Source of the DNA: Heterobilharzia americana
Lineage: Eukaryota > Platyhelminthes > Trematoda > Strigeidida > Schistosomatidae
Assembly (NCBI GenBank): GCA_944470555.2
Contig: OX104127.1
Span: 153,031,776 to 153,095,775 of the forward strand
Direction of reading: 5' to 3'
DNA length: 64,000 nucleotides
The notes beneath the pieces were generated by a model. That model ran no database searches and was not told the origin of the DNA. It worked only from the letters and a program-made list of their open reading frames with translations. The position numbers and the translations under genes are program-made. The stretch's first letter is position 1; every line of letters starts with the position of its first letter. This document shows positions 21,723 through 34,075 of this stretch, in pieces.

Positions 21723-24004
21723 CCGGCAGAAACAGCCGTTTGCTCTACGTCACGGATATTAAAACGAAAGTTCGCTACCTTATCGACACCGGCGCGGAAG
21801 TTAGCGTTCTTCCCACACCGACGAAGGAGCATCATCATGTTCCGTCCTTCTATCTCCAAGCAGCTAACGGCAAGGCAATAGCGACATTTGGGAGACAGTA
21901 TGCCTACCACAACTTAGGTTTACGTAGACCTATCCACTGGAGTTTCCTCCTAGCTGACGTTTCTACGCCCATCATTGGCATAGATTTGCTAAACCATTAC
22001 GATCTACTCGTAGACGCACGCCGTCGGCGTCTGATAGATAACGACGCAACGTTATGTATTGGTGACACCACCTATGTGGGTCGGAGTTTGGCCATCGTTA
22101 GAACCAAACAATCAGGCGACGCGTCCTACCAAGCAGTTTTGGAGAAATATCCAGAGTCGCGACATCCGAAGCACAGTCTTCCGCGCATAACCAGCAATGC
22201 TATGCATGACGTCACAACCACAGGTCCACCTGTGGCATCCAAAGCGCGCCGTTTAGCCCCCGATAAGCTCAAAACGGCGAAAAGCGAATTCGACCACATG
22301 CTCGGACTGGGTATTATCAAACCGTCAAACAGTCCTTGGGCATCACCATTGCACATGGTTCCCAGAAAGGATAGCAACGACTGGCGTCCAACTGGTTACT
22401 ACCTAAGGCTTAACGTCAAAACAACTCTGGACTGCTACCCGATACCTTACGTTTACGACTTGACTGCAACCTTATGCGGGATGAACACTTTCTCCAAAAT
22501 CGATTTGGTCAAAGCGTACAATCACATGCCTATGGTAGCAGAAGATATCGCGAAGACGACCATTATTACTCCTTTTGGCCTGTTTGAAGTCCTGCGCATG
22601 CCATTTAGGCTTCGGAATGCGGCACAAACATTCCAACGCTTCGTGAATGATGTCTTCCGTGGTTTGAATTTTGTTCATGTCTACACCGATGACTGTCTCA
22701 TTGCGAGTCCAGATAAGGGAACTCACCTCAAACATTTGGATCTCGAATTCGAAAGACTTAAAAAACATGGTTTGACAGTCGTTTTGCAAAAGTGTGAAAT
22801 AGGAGTTGAATCAGTCGGTTTCCTTGGGCATACCATCGGCAACGAAGGTATACGCCCATTGAGAGATGAATTGGCAGCTATCGCGAACTATCCGGGGCCG
22901 ACCACTGTGGAACATCTCCGCAATTTCAGTGGCCTGGTAGGTTATTACCGAAGGTTTATCCCCAACTGTGCCCCTGTCTTGAGACCACTAACAGATCTAC
23001 TTCGGAAAACTACGAAGTTCGTGACCCTGGACAACGTGGCCAGACTTGCTTTCTCTAAAGTCATGGAAGCCATTTCAAACGCAACCATGCTCATGCACCA
23101 CGACCAAAACGCTCCTCTGAGTATTGCTGTTGATGCATCTGATTCAGCAATTGGAGCAGTTTTGCAACAATTGACTGACAACCGGTGGCAACCGTTAGCC
23201 TTTTTCTCGGGGCGGCTGCAAGACGTGGAAACAAGATACAGTATATCTGGTAGGGAACTACTAGCTGTGAGCTGTTCTGTACGCCATTTTCGACATTCGG
23301 TGGCAGGTCGTGATTTCATTATTTTCACAGACCACAAACCGTTAACGTCTTCCCTCAGCTCGGCGTCTGACAAGTACTCCCCGCGTGAGTCGCGACAACC
23401 AGATTACATTTCCCGGTTCACGTCAGACATCCGCCACATTTCTGGAGCAAATAACTCCGTAGCCGATGCACTGTCTCGAATAGCTTTGATAAATCACGTC
23501 GAGGGCGTTGATCCCGTGAATTAGCTCGGCGTCAAAAGGAAGACCTTGAGCTGCATCATGAGTTGTCGTCCACAACTCTCGAGCTGCGACTTTGTCCGGT
23601 TGGATCGGACAAGGATACAATTTTGTGCGATGTCTCTGCCAGCCAACCACGCCCAATAGTTCCGAAGAGTTGTCGACGCAACGTCTTCAATACGTTGCAC
23701 AAACTCTCGTCCAGGTGTACGAGCCACCACTAGGCTTATTGAACGACGTTTTTGCTGGCCTGGGATGAAAAAGGACGTTAAGGAGCGGGCTGGCTCGTGT
23801 CTGACCTGTCAGAAGTGAAAAGTCATGCGACACACGCAAAGCTCTCTAGGCTTTTTTCTAGCCGCAGACATGCGTTTCGACCACGTCCATACAGACATTG
23901 TAGGACCTCTACCAGAATCTAATGGACGTGCTTACCTTTTCACTTGCGTGGATCATTTTCCGCGACGGCCAGAAGCAGTACCTACTAAGAATATTACTGC
24001 TGAA
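21520..24004 (+). repeat. Right arm of 2.5-kb inverted repeat
   Basis: Partner of 16722-19205. The outer boundary falls inside the integrase (microhomology CTGTC after the breakpoint); the inner boundary falls inside gag at CTTCAC. Confidence 0.92.
21740..23524 (+). pseudogene. Gypsy pol (protease-RT-RNase H), right copy
   Basis: 594 codons identical in translation to the copy at 17202-18986, including the active-site motifs DTGAEVS, YTDD and DASDSAIGA, the unusual GYYLRLN in place of GDYxxLN, and the same TAG terminator before the integrase zinc finger. Shared defects show that the copy was made from DNA already decayed rather than by a fresh round of retrotransposition. Preceded by its own gag fragment and LTR portion, followed by a truncated integrase. 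Confidence 0.9.
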
Positions 24005-24010
24005 GCTGTC
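23525..24010 (+). pseudogene. Gypsy integrase, right copy, truncated
   Basis: It contains the zinc-binding CLTCQ block (~23800) and, from 23825, the catalytic start with THTDIV-type sequence (HVHTDIVGPLPES) and VDHFPRRPEAVPTK. It breaks at about 24005-24010 and is joined directly to the second copy of the non-LTR RT/LTR direct repeat. The second Asp, the Glu and the C-terminal tail are absent. Confidence 0.85.
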
Positions 24011-24014
24011 ACTC

Positions 24015-24575
24015 GTGACATGACAGCATCAATGACGTTCATTTCTTTCGATGATTGTTCTCAGTTTAACAATGTTTTAAAGTAAATTGGTGGCTGGTCT
24101 TCCTTAACGGCCTCACAGTCAATCCTCCCAAATATCAATTGTCTTACTGTAGCTTAAGACATGAAAAAGACCTAAGGTCGTTGCTTCAGCTCCGTGAGTC
24201 TTGTTTCTTAGGTGGCTCTGTTAGACAGAACATATCGAGCGTTGTCCATCTTGGCCTGTTCTTTTCCTGCGGGCCTTCCCGGTCTACTCATATCCTACTT
24301 TAGCGTCGCACGCCTCCCCAAAATCAACGGCGTAGAGTTCGACGACATTCAGCATTGATGCTGACCTTGATAGTTTAACTGGACTCGCCAAGCTGAAGGC
24401 ACCTGGTCAAGCATCCCCGCCATTTGGCACGCCGTCGTGTTACGCTGCACTGCTCATAATCGACTCTGTAGCCAGTTAGTTGGAAGGCATCGGTATCTTG
24501 GCACAACCACTCAAATATACTATTATATCCGACTACGCTATCGTGTTGTTCCTTGGTCTCATATTCCTGGGTGTA
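24015..24575 (+). repeat. 560-bp direct repeat, copy 2 (RT fragment + LTR)
   Basis: Begins abruptly in the RT CADD region right after the broken integrase and ends at TGGGTGTA. After 24575 the sequence continues as a more diverged version of the same LTR end (to about 24620), so the identity, not the homology, stops there. Confidence 0.9.
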
Positions 24576-25384
24576 AAAATCTGAATACTTATTGGCTGGT
24601 CTTTGCGTCTGTCCATTAGACACCGGGACATATCGTTAACTGTGAGTTTCAGTGTGCGGGTGTCTACAAACTGAAAGAGGCTGTGAAAGCTAAACGTCGC
24701 TTGGCGCCTCTTTAATATTTGATTTCATCATTGATTATTTCCTTTTGGTTTTTACCCATTTATTCTAACCCTGTCATTATTTTGGCTCTGAGAATGTACA
24801 GTTTTAGGTTATTTTCCTCCCAGAAGGTCGTTGTGACACCGATAACTTCCACCCCCGAGAGGCAACTGCTGGGCGGGCACTCAACACCTTTCTATATTGA
24901 GGATGGAGTAAGTGACGTCTGGGTCTCCGAGGCTAATGTATCTATGCGTATCATCCGATGAAGGTTTGGCCGCTCTCTTCGAATGCTGACGCGTTTTGTC
25001 TCATCTGTGTTCTACTCGGAAATAACTAAATATAAGCTTTCCCAATTGGATATTTCCTCTACGAAAGTTACAATTTCACTGGAAAAACGTTTCGCTGCAC
25101 GACGTACAGCTCTCAGTCGGTCAGTACTATCATAGTCCAAACGGACAACTGTGTGGTAGGTCCAACTGCCTCGATCAACTGCTATAGCTCGGGTTGCCGC
25201 AGCTGCAGCGCTACTTATCTAATTCGATCATATACCTTTGACCTGTGGGAGGCTTTGGGCATTCTACCGTGTCGTACAACCTGGCAATCCTACGTAAGGT
25301 TGGCAACTTTATCTATCATTGCTTTTCTACGTTTCACTTGATACAACCATCCGTGTATCTCATTTTTATCTCGCTAATCCCCAC
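24576..25384. other. LTR end, then unassigned sequence
   Basis: The first ~45 bp continue the LTR homology. The rest has no coding motif I recognise. A plus-strand 80-codon frame at 24719-24961 and a 62-codon frame at 25153 are unsupported. The end may contain the 5' UTR of the CR1-like element. Confidence 0.3.
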
Positions 25385-25590
25385 TAGAAATGAGTAGTAA
25401 TCGAGTTCTTACCAAATCCGGTATCAGGAACATCTCAGGCAAAGCCTCACCCCAGCTACAAACCTTCCCATCAGCGGTAGTAACTAGGGCCGGAGGCAAA
25501 AGGCTTAGTGCCGCCGCAAAAGATCACGGGTTGACCTTAGGAGGATAGTCGCAACAATCGCCTCCTGGGGAAAGTCAAATTCTTGTCCCT

Positions 25591-25923
25591 GTGAACCCTT
25601 GTGTTGTGGTTCATCAACGAGCATGTCTTTCTGATGTTACCAGCCCAAACTTTGGTCAACCTGCGAAGGCTACCACTGAGAGACGGAAGAGAAGGAAGAG
25701 AAAGCCGTTAACTAAACCTTCTAGTCAGGCTGACGACTGTCATACATGTGGTCTCACCGTAGCCAAGAGGGATGCTGCCTTTGAGTGTAACATCTGCAAT
25801 AAGTGGGTGCACAGTCAGTGTGACGAGGACACACCGGACCAACATTACACCCTCACGGCACACCACCCATGCACGTGGTTCTGGTACATCTGCTCGCGGT
25901 GCCGTGTAAGGCCACTTTTCTAA
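25591..25923 (+). pseudogene. CR1-like ORF1, zinc-finger part
   Basis: 110 codons. Residues ~50-106 contain CHTCGL, FECNICNKWVHSQCD and WYICSRCRV: a C-x2-C ... C-x2-C ... H-x3-C ... C-x2-C arrangement with the W-V-H core of a PHD finger. CR1-type ORF1 proteins carry such PHD-like fingers, probably for nucleic-acid or chromatin contact. A basic RRKRRKRKP run precedes it. The frame stops at 25923 without reaching the next ORF1 segment. Confidence 0.75.
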
Positions 25924-26119
25924 AGGCTCGCTGATGGAGGTCGCAAAAGACATCGCAGTGACTACTGTGATGCCGGCACAGACACAGACCACTACCCCAG
26001 ACCCAGGCAGCAAGGGTGTCAGCACTGTACACCGGCCAGTCACACCGGTGAATAGTCCAAAAAGACCGAAATGACGACCGGTCCTTAACCCTGAAGCCAC
26101 TTTAGAGGCTTACCCCACT

Positions 26120-26745
26120 ATGCAACGGGAAAAATGGGTGATAGTGGGAAGGAAGGTAAACCCTTCCCACAAAAAGCCACCCACAGCACAAGAAAATAGA
26201 AAAGCTGATGACAGGTCGAGCTCCATCGTCTTATTCAACGTCCCTGTGTGTCATGATAGTCTCCTTGAGAACAGAGAATCGTTTGAAAAGCAGCAATGGG
26301 CAACCCTATGCACCATACTGGGACTGGGTAGCCTAGAAGCAAAATTGTGCAGGCTCTACAAAGGCAACTACCCAACTCAGGGAAAGCCTCCGCCAATGAG
26401 AGTTATCCTAAGTTCGGCTAAAGAAGCGGAAAGATTCTTGCTGATGTCACATACACTAGTCATCAACAGGTCATCCACATTAGAGTCAGACCAGACCGCC
26501 CTTGGTCAGCAAGAAAAGTATCTCGCGAGGCGCCCCAAACGCTGGAACCAACAACTGTGGTTGTCCACAGCATACCAGAACTGATAACCGGCACAGTCGT
26601 AGAAAAGTATGCTCACGACGTCCAGCAAATGGCAGTGGTTGTCATCGAGGATGGGGCTAAATGGGATAGCAGCGGTGGCAGTCTGCAGACTGCCACGCCC
26701 CTCACATTTGACGGCGATAACAGCGCCCCGGTTGATGACTGTTAA
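26120..26745 (+). pseudogene. CR1-like ORF1, central and C-terminal part
   Basis: Frame 26120-26584 contains SSIVLFNVP and a FEKQQWATLCTILGLG...KLCRLYKGN pattern, ending with RVILSSAKEAERFLL, like the RRM-type/esterase-spacer region of CR1 ORF1. It continues in another frame to 26745 (VVHSIPELITGTVVEKYAHD). Assignment is by position and family resemblance; no catalytic residues can be assigned. Confidence 0.55.
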
Positions 26746-27059
26746 CTTCGGCTGTCAAGGACTTTTAACCAGTGTACTGCAAACCTGGTACACAGTAAAA
26801 GATAACACCAGTGGGACCGTTCGCTGCTGTGAAAGCAGGCCCAGGACACTGCGACAACAGCGAATGGCAGCACTGCCCGCCGCCAAAGTCACCATCACTG
26901 TCAACAGACGAGATGAACAATCAAGCCTGGACTTTATGAAACCCACAGAAACCATTGTGGGAAAAAGTGATTGGGCCGGTTCCACTGGACCTGGCCGCTC
27001 TATAGCAAGTTTCGCCACTACGCACGACTTCCTCCAGTCTGCCAGCACCAAGATACCTC

Positions 27060-27760
27060 TTGTCGTTAGAAACATAGCCGAGTGCCTTTACAGTAACGTG
27101 AGGGGACTTAGAAGTAAAATGGGGGAATTACGATTTCTCTGTTCCTACCTTGCTCCAACGATCATAATCCTGGCAGAAACTTGGTTATTACTGGACACTA
27201 GCAACATCGAAACTAGAATAGACGGTATGCGTCTGTTCAGGAGAGACAGGGAATTTAGGGAAGGAGGCGGAGTGGCGATGCTCATAAGTGACAACCTTAA
27301 AAGGGGACGAGCAACTGAAACCCTACTTTCAGGGCTCCCAGACTCCATCTGGTGTCAATTTAAGGTTGGACACACCAAGTACCTAGTAGAAGGCGTCTAC
27401 AGAACACTTACCAGCAGCGTGGAAGATAACCGACAAGTGTTGTAAGTAATGTCGCGGGCGACGTCCACCGGATATGACCAGGTCATTATAGCTGGCGGCT
27501 TTAATGCTCCGACTCTCAATCTTGGGCAGGACAAGGGAACCTCAAGCCGAAGGTTCGACCGAAACCTACTCAACACTATCCAAAAGGCTGGGCTGCACGA
27601 GAATATTGGTGATGACACTCGCAGGGGGTCGAGCGAAAGCCGTCTAAACTGGACTACCTCTTTACCAGTGACCCACTGCTGGTGGGAAATGTACGGGTTC
27701 AAAGCCCCCTCGGCAGCAGCGATCGCGGCGTGGTAGTGTTCGATCTGGTACTCTTCGAAC
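27060..27760 (+). pseudogene. CR1-like AP-type endonuclease
   Basis: CLYSNVRGLRSKMGEL at the domain start (with the catalytic-region Asn), IILAETWL (catalytic Glu), FREGGGVAMLISD, then after a frameshift at ~27445 a damaged GDFNAP block (IIAGGFNAP, with the Asp changed to Gly) and, in a third frame, SDPLLVGNV- and SSDR-type sequence where SDH is expected. This domain nicks target DNA in non-LTR elements; loss of the Asp and the His makes it inactive. Confidence 0.8.
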
Positions 27761-27972
27761 AACTGTCATGGGAGGCATCGCGCCCTTGTCTTTGCTACAA
27801 CAAAGTGAACTACGTGGCGATGAACCAATATCTGTCGGCAGCACCATAGCCTCAGGAGTGGAGCAACCTGTCGATTGACCAACATTGGGAACTAGTCAGA
27901 GATGTCATCAAGAGGGCTGTCTCTGAAAACGTCCCAGTAATCACAGCAATACTACGGAAACGAGCCTCATGG

Positions 27973-30141
27973 TTGAAGCGATTCACTGAACGCGTTTTGA
28001 AAGCCAAGAGGAAAGCATGGCACAGGTGGAGGACCTCCAGAAAAGTGTCTGGCCACACCGTGTATATTGCCGTAAGAAATCGATGTAACATTAGAGTGAG
28101 GGGAGACAGGAGGTCATTTCAGACGAACCCTACTCAAAAGCTCGAGGCAAATCCCAAAAATCTACATCGGCTTATGGCAGGCAGAAAATCCACCAGCCAG
28201 GGGGCTTGCTTACTGAAAGGCCTAGATGGAGAGGACCTCTCCGGACTAGAGATAGCCGAAGCCTTTGGCGCCACCTTCGATACGCAACTGAACACGCCCC
28301 TGTCTAACCAAAAGTACCAACTGTCCGACCGAAATTCAGCACCACCAAATACAGTAGAGTTACCTGGAATAAAGGTAACTCCCGCTTTGGTCCTCGGGAA
28401 ACTGTCAAAGCTCCGCCCAAGGAAATCACCAGGGTGTGATGACATCCGACCGGCTGTGCTGAAACAATGCGCGGGTGCCTTGTGCGGCCCTCTGTGTAAC
28501 TTGTTTTAACACTCCTTAGACAATCACATGCTTCTACAAGAGTGGAAAAGTGCTACACTGTCCCCCACCTTCAAAGGTGGAGACGGGCAGAACCCAAAAT
28601 GCTACGTACCCATAGCCCCTCTACCAGTGGTGTCAAAAGTAATGTGGAGTCTGATAGACGGCTATATCAGGGAGTACTTAGAAAAGAGGGGAGCACCAGG
28701 TGATGCTGAACACGGTTTCAGAAAGGGTAGGTCCTGTGCTACAAACATTCTGGCGGCAGGTGATAAGTGAACGGCATGCTGGGGCCTCCAGATTCCTGTC
28801 CATGTTATTTTCCTGGATTTTACTAAGGCCTTTGACACAGTTCCACACACCGTTTTTATTCACAAAATAGAAAGGTTGGGCATCAAGGGACAAGTGCTTT
28901 CATGGCTGCAGGACTATCTAGGCGGTAGACAATTCTACACAAAAGCCAACAAAGTTTGCTCGACTTGGAGGACATCACCATCTGGTGTATCACAAGGGGC
29001 GATTCTGGGTCCTCTGCTATTCCTTCTTTTTGTGAACGACCTCCCACTGAATCTCAGCTCCCCAGTTCTACTCTACGCTTGTGAGGTCAAGTTATGGATA
29101 ACTATGACGTCGGAAATAGAGTCAAGCACACCGCAAAGTGACCTCAGATTACTTGCAGAGTGGGTGGATATTAATGGACTTGCATTTAACCCAGATAAGT
29201 GCCGAACCATGTTTCTCCGCACCTCAGACTCTCAAAAGGTACCATATTCTCTCTGCGGAACACAACTCTCCCGCAACACCACAGAGAAAGACCTAGGACT
29301 AATACTAACTGACAAACTAGACACTAGCCCCAATTATCCAGGAGATGCCTCCAGAGCCTACGCAGTACTGCACCTCATGCGTAGACAACTGGGTACCCTG
29401 ACCCCGGAACTCTTTTTGAAGCTGCATAAGACCTATATACGACCCCACCTATGGGTACACAAAGTCATTGCACCACCATATCTGAAAAGAGACGTGAACC
29501 TCCTCGAGAAAGCCCGAAGGCGAGCTACAAAGGGTGTCGTGGGAATGTGGCAAAAACCATATCAGGACAGACTGAAAGATTTAGGGCCCTTCTCCCTAAG
29601 CTACCGCAGATTACGTGGTGACTTGATAACGGCTTACAAAATACAAGTGACCCAAGTCATCCGAACAGTGGAATCCTACCGAACGGCCACTATGACGATC
29701 CTCGTGGTAACCCAAGGAGGATCGCCCACCAAAGAGCGAAAACCTGTGTGCGATCACACTTATTCTCTCTGCGAGTTTGCGGCCACTGAAACGCATTGCT
29801 TGCCGAGATTGCTACTGCTCCGTCTGTTGACAGCTTCAAGAAGAAGTTGGACAGTTACGCGGCGACGCACGGTTTGCGCTCACCAAACTGGGATGTGGAG
29901 TGGGCTAACAGAACTTACTAACTCGGCACGACCAACCGTTACTGAACACTTAGTAAAATCACTGTCGCTGAGAACTTGGCTTAACCTTATACCTTCCTGT
30001 AGACATCCCCTCCAGTTACCGTTCTCTACTAAAAGAATTACTATATTCCCATTCTTCCTATCATGTTATTTATTCTTCTTACTTCTGACTCTACCTTCTA
30101 GAACTTTAACGAAAGCTCTTCCTATCACCTACTCCCCATGA
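27973..30141 (+). pseudogene. CR1-like reverse transcriptase
   Basis: Three frames. 27973-28509: LSKLRPRKSPGCDDIRPAVL (motif 0/1). 28528-28770: VPIAPLPVVSKVMWSLI and HGFRKGRSCATNIL (motifs 2-3). Then DFTKAFDTVPH at ~28815 in another frame (catalytic Asp kept). 28876-30141: LSWLQDYLGGRQF, SGVSQGAILGPLLFLLFVND (motif 4), LLYACEVKLW in place of the catalytic YADD, and thumb blocks RRQLGTLTPELFLKLHKTYI and DLGPFSLSYRRLRGDLI. The YACE change alone would abolish catalysis. The last ~50 codons read through the 3' UTR. Confidence 0.85.
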
Positions 30142-30644
30142 ACCTACCAATGTTTATTCTTCCGTGCCGCTTCTTTTCTCCTAATCCTTTTTTATATTTC
30201 ATCTTCCTTCCTTTTTCCTTTTCCTTTCCTGTTTTGTCTCTCTCTGCACTTTCCCTTGATTTCTCTGCACATATTTTCCATCTCCTTTTTACAACCAGTC
30301 CAACCAATTGTCTGCTGGCACGACATTTGAGGAACCCATCTGCACCACAGTCCTCGGAAGAAAAAGCAAACAAACAAACAACACTGCCTACAAATCTAAC
30401 CAACACCCAACCGCCCGTCAGGCTAACCAGAGCTACAGCAACTGAGTGGGCAGACCTACTGTGATGGAATCCACCGAAGACCTGGAACCGTTCCACAATA
30501 CCTAGAAGCGAGAGCGGAGAAATCAGTCGGTTTACACTAGCTCGTTAAGAGATATTGGATTACTTATGAGGTGTGAGCACTTTGATTCCAGACGCACTTC
30601 TCGCAGTGATGGTGAATAACCAAAAGTCTCCGCCTACGCTTCCG

Positions 30645-33600
30645 TAGCAAACCTTAAGCTACAGGGTGTAAGTGCACAAGGGGGGATCGGCACAGGAAAC
30701 CGCTGAACGATCTAATCGGTATCTCCCATATCCAACCTGTATCCGATAATAAGCTTTTCTACTGGTCTGATATGAGGAAAACACAATGTCGTCATGGGAG
30801 TTAGATAAAACTACAAAACGCGCACAAGTATGTAGCGACGCACATAAGATTATACTGACAGACAAAAGGGTGCCTATTTTTGTGTACATTTTCACCATTT
30901 TTGCATTGTTTAGAATATTTTCAAAATATTTTTCGTAATTCAAAACGTAGTAAGCAGACATAGAAGTAAAAGCGTGATAGCACCAATTGGACTTGATCAG
31001 GCGTCAACTTCCAAGATAGGTGTTTGAGCCAGCGAACACATCCATCTGCTCGAGCAGATGACACTCACTAATGCCAGGGTTTTCCTCGCTGGCAGAGTCA
31101 CTGTCTTTTCGGACCAAAGGCTTTTACCTCGTTTTCTGTGGCAATGGTTGCTCTGATGATGCTATTGCAGGGAGGGTTAGATCATCATCGATTTAAGCTA
31201 CCTTTAAGCAGTCAACACTTGCTGTATCTTGCCATCCTAATCTATCGATAACGAAAAACTTCTTTTTGATGATAATCTTGAAAAGTCCTTTGTATGATGT
31301 TTGCAGGGGTTTCCATACTGCATCACAGCCAAAAAATATGTGTGTGCAATCTTGGAGTCTTTCATCCAGCTTAGCCCGTCTGCACTGAATTCATGTGGAT
31401 AGGGGTTGAAGACGACACATATTAAGCCTAAGAGTTTGTGCATAACCGTGGTTGTCAGTAGGAGTTAGGTCACTGCAATCTATAGCAACAAGTTTACCGG
31501 GTAAACGTTGGCTTACTCTGCAAACCAGCTCAACAGGAATTTACAGTATATCCGTTTAAGTGTTGAACGAACGCTGAGAACCAATGGCAGAGACTCGATG
31601 CATTTTACATTGTTGACTGCTGTTAGTGGACGCTTTAAGATGTCAATGAAAGCGTCCTGCCAAACCGTTAGAAGCTGCATGATATGCGGTGGTATAAATT
31701 TATTCAAATTCTAACAGATTCACGAACTTATGGAGGATACTAGGTTCAAATTGCTGCACTGTTGGTTGTAAATGTAGAAGGTTACCCAGCCTATGAACCT
31801 CAGTTTTTCGATGAACACTTGACTGACTGTTTCACAAGCAATATTCGATAATCGGATAGCTTTCACCCAGCGGAGTAGCTTCTCAAATAAAGTCAGCAGG
31901 TAGGGATAACCACTGGAATGTGGAAGTGGGCCAGCAACGTCTGGATGGACATTGAGAAACTGTGAATCTGGTTTGGCGAAAGGTCTGAGTGATGCAGTGT
32001 CATGTCGATTTACCTTAGAATGTTGGCATTGAATACATGTTCGTGTCTACATTCGAATCTCACAGCTCATGCCTGACTATACAAAACCAGCGGAAATCAG
32101 TTTGTCAGCATCACGTATACCGGGATGCCAAAGACCATGGAGAACATCAAAACATTCTTACGCAAGGGTAAAGGAACAAAAGGTCTCAAAGTCCCTGTGG
32201 AGAAGTCACACAGGATTTTCTCTTCCTTGTTCAGAAGCGTTACAGGCTATATCTTCGGGTAGGTGGAGTGTTGAATTTTTCCGTATTCTCGTCTGAACCC
32301 TGAAGTTCAGCAGTCTTCTGTAAGTGGACCGTCTGAAGTAAAGTAGTGGTGCAAACGCAAGACAGAGAGACTGCTGAGGGGTTGTTTACACCAGAAATGT
32401 GACGTGCGTCCGATGTGGATTGTGAAGTGTAATCAGAATGACGTAGTTCATGCAGAAAATACCTGTACCTGTGTAAAGCGTAAGTCAAAGCTTTAAGGTC
32501 GGTAAGGGTGATAAAGTATGACGAAAATACTCAAATGAGGCAGGTATGGTGAGCAATTTACGACCAGAAGTGCTCTACCACATTTCGTATGTGGATAGCT
32601 TCTGGAAGAAGAACGCAAATGGAATTCAAGTGCGGTCCGTAAGCTGTTGCAGCGCAACTGCAATGGCTCTGTTGGCGATATTAACAGCAATGTTGAGAGA
32701 AAGGTTTATATCTTGGTGAACCAACATTGTTGCATCTTTTATTGCTTTTCCGGTCCTGAGAAATGCTTCTAATGCTTCGAAAGTCATGCTTAAAGTATTG
32801 CCCCAATCTTTCAGCAGGTTGGTTAGTGCAGTTAAAATGTGTGCACACTAGGAAAAAAAAGGGTAGGATCTCAATATTTCCAGGAATGTACGCAGTGCTT
32901 TAAATGACGTTACTACCGGAAAATCTTGAATAGCCTGCACCTTTACAAGTGAAGGGTGAATGCCGTGCTCGCTAAATACATGACTAAGAGAGGTCAGTGA
33001 ATGGACACCAAGCTGGTACTTGGCCAGATTGACAGTAAGTGGTTGGCAAGCGTTGCAAAAATTTGCTGCATTTGAGTGCGATGGCTGTTCTCGTCTACAC
33101 TCACGATAAGAATATCATCATTATAGGTATAAGAAAAATATAAACCGCACAAAACGTCGCATATGGAACGCTGGAAGGTCTGTGTGGCATTTCGTGGTCG
33201 GAAAGGCATGCGGAGAAATTCAAACAGGTCGAATTGTGTTGTGACTGTTGTCTTCGATATGTCATCTGGATGTACTAGTGTTTGATGGTAGACGCATGTC
33301 AGGTGAAGTTTGCTGAAGACCTTCACAGCTTTCAGAGTAGTAGTTAATTCGTATATGTAAGGTACTGGGTACTAATCTGGGACTGTTTTAATGTTGAATC
33401 AGCAACGGTCATGAAGAAGGCCGCCAGTCTATGGCATTTTCTTCTGGACTATGTGGAACGGAGAAGACCATGGGATGTCAGAGTGTCTAACGATAGCCAT
33501 TTTCACTATATGTTCGAACTCAGTCTTGCTGACTCGCGGTCTATATGGAGATAAACGTCACAGTTTGGCGGAAATCGGTATACCATTTCTCATTAGGTGA

Positions 33601-34075
33601 TACGAAACATCAGGCGTTATGAAAGGTATATCAGATGTTGGCTTGAAAATGACCGGAAATGACTGAACGATTGAAGTATAAGATTTGTGAATGTCAGGTT
33701 TGGAATACACCGGGCTGACAAGGAGGATACCGCTGACAAAAGCGGAAACGGAGAGTACTGTGTTAGAGTCGACCAACTTGTTCCTACCTGTATCTACCAG
33801 CAACAAATAGGGTTGTAATAGCTCTTCACCTACTACACCGGTGGTCACATCAAGGATGATGGAAACCCACTGAAAGGAACGGCGTAGTCCAAGGTTAAGG
33901 TGAAGCAAACTTGCGACCGTGTGTCTGGCAGCGCGGAATTTCAGGGAAGTTGGCAGCAGATGTTTCTTGGTGGTTGGTAGGATTTCGCTAGCCTCCGCCC
34001 AGTATCTACCAGGAAGTGTATCCCTGAATGGCGATCTGGGACTGTGATTGGCAAAAAAAGCTCTGATGAACATTA
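30645..34075 (-). mobile_element. Second, diverged Gypsy element (protease to LTR)
   Basis: Minus strand, heavily decayed. 34073-33558: protease and RT start (a damaged D-T-G region near LPTTKKHLLP, then HLNLGLRRSFQWV, YLLLVDTGRNKLVDS and TPDVSYHL). 33326-32994: RT palm with ISKTTVTTQFDLFEFLRMPF and TYNDDILIVS, catalytic YNDD intact. About 32420-32360: HISGVNN, the end of RNase H. 32060-31700: integrase with a CIQCQH zinc block, HPDVAGPLPHSSGYPYLL and a basic core; to about 31080 the C-terminal tail. 30659-31000 is where its 3' LTR should be. The protein order matches the left Gypsy element but the residues differ a lot, so it is an older relative. Confidence 0.75.

Larger units (their letters stand above)
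25385..30640 (+). mobile_element. Near full-length CR1-like non-LTR retrotransposon
   Basis: Contains in order an ORF1 with a PHD-like zinc finger, a spacer domain, an endonuclease, an RT, and a 3' UTR with a CT-rich tract (30150-30300) and a conserved end also found at 11880-12000 and 13810-14220. About 5.2 kb, consistent with a nearly complete CR1-type element. Stops and frameshifts split every ORF and the RT catalytic box is lost, so it is dead. The left edge is set at the first ATG-containing frame (25390) and is uncertain. Confidence 0.8.

Noticed and set aside
25591..25923. PHD-finger protein as a host chromatin gene
   Set aside because: It lies directly before endonuclease and RT domains in the same orientation, and CR1-type ORF1 proteins carry such fingers.
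30125..30496. 123-codon minus frame and 108-codon plus frame as genes
   Set aside because: Both are read through the same CT-rich 3' tail of the CR1-like element.
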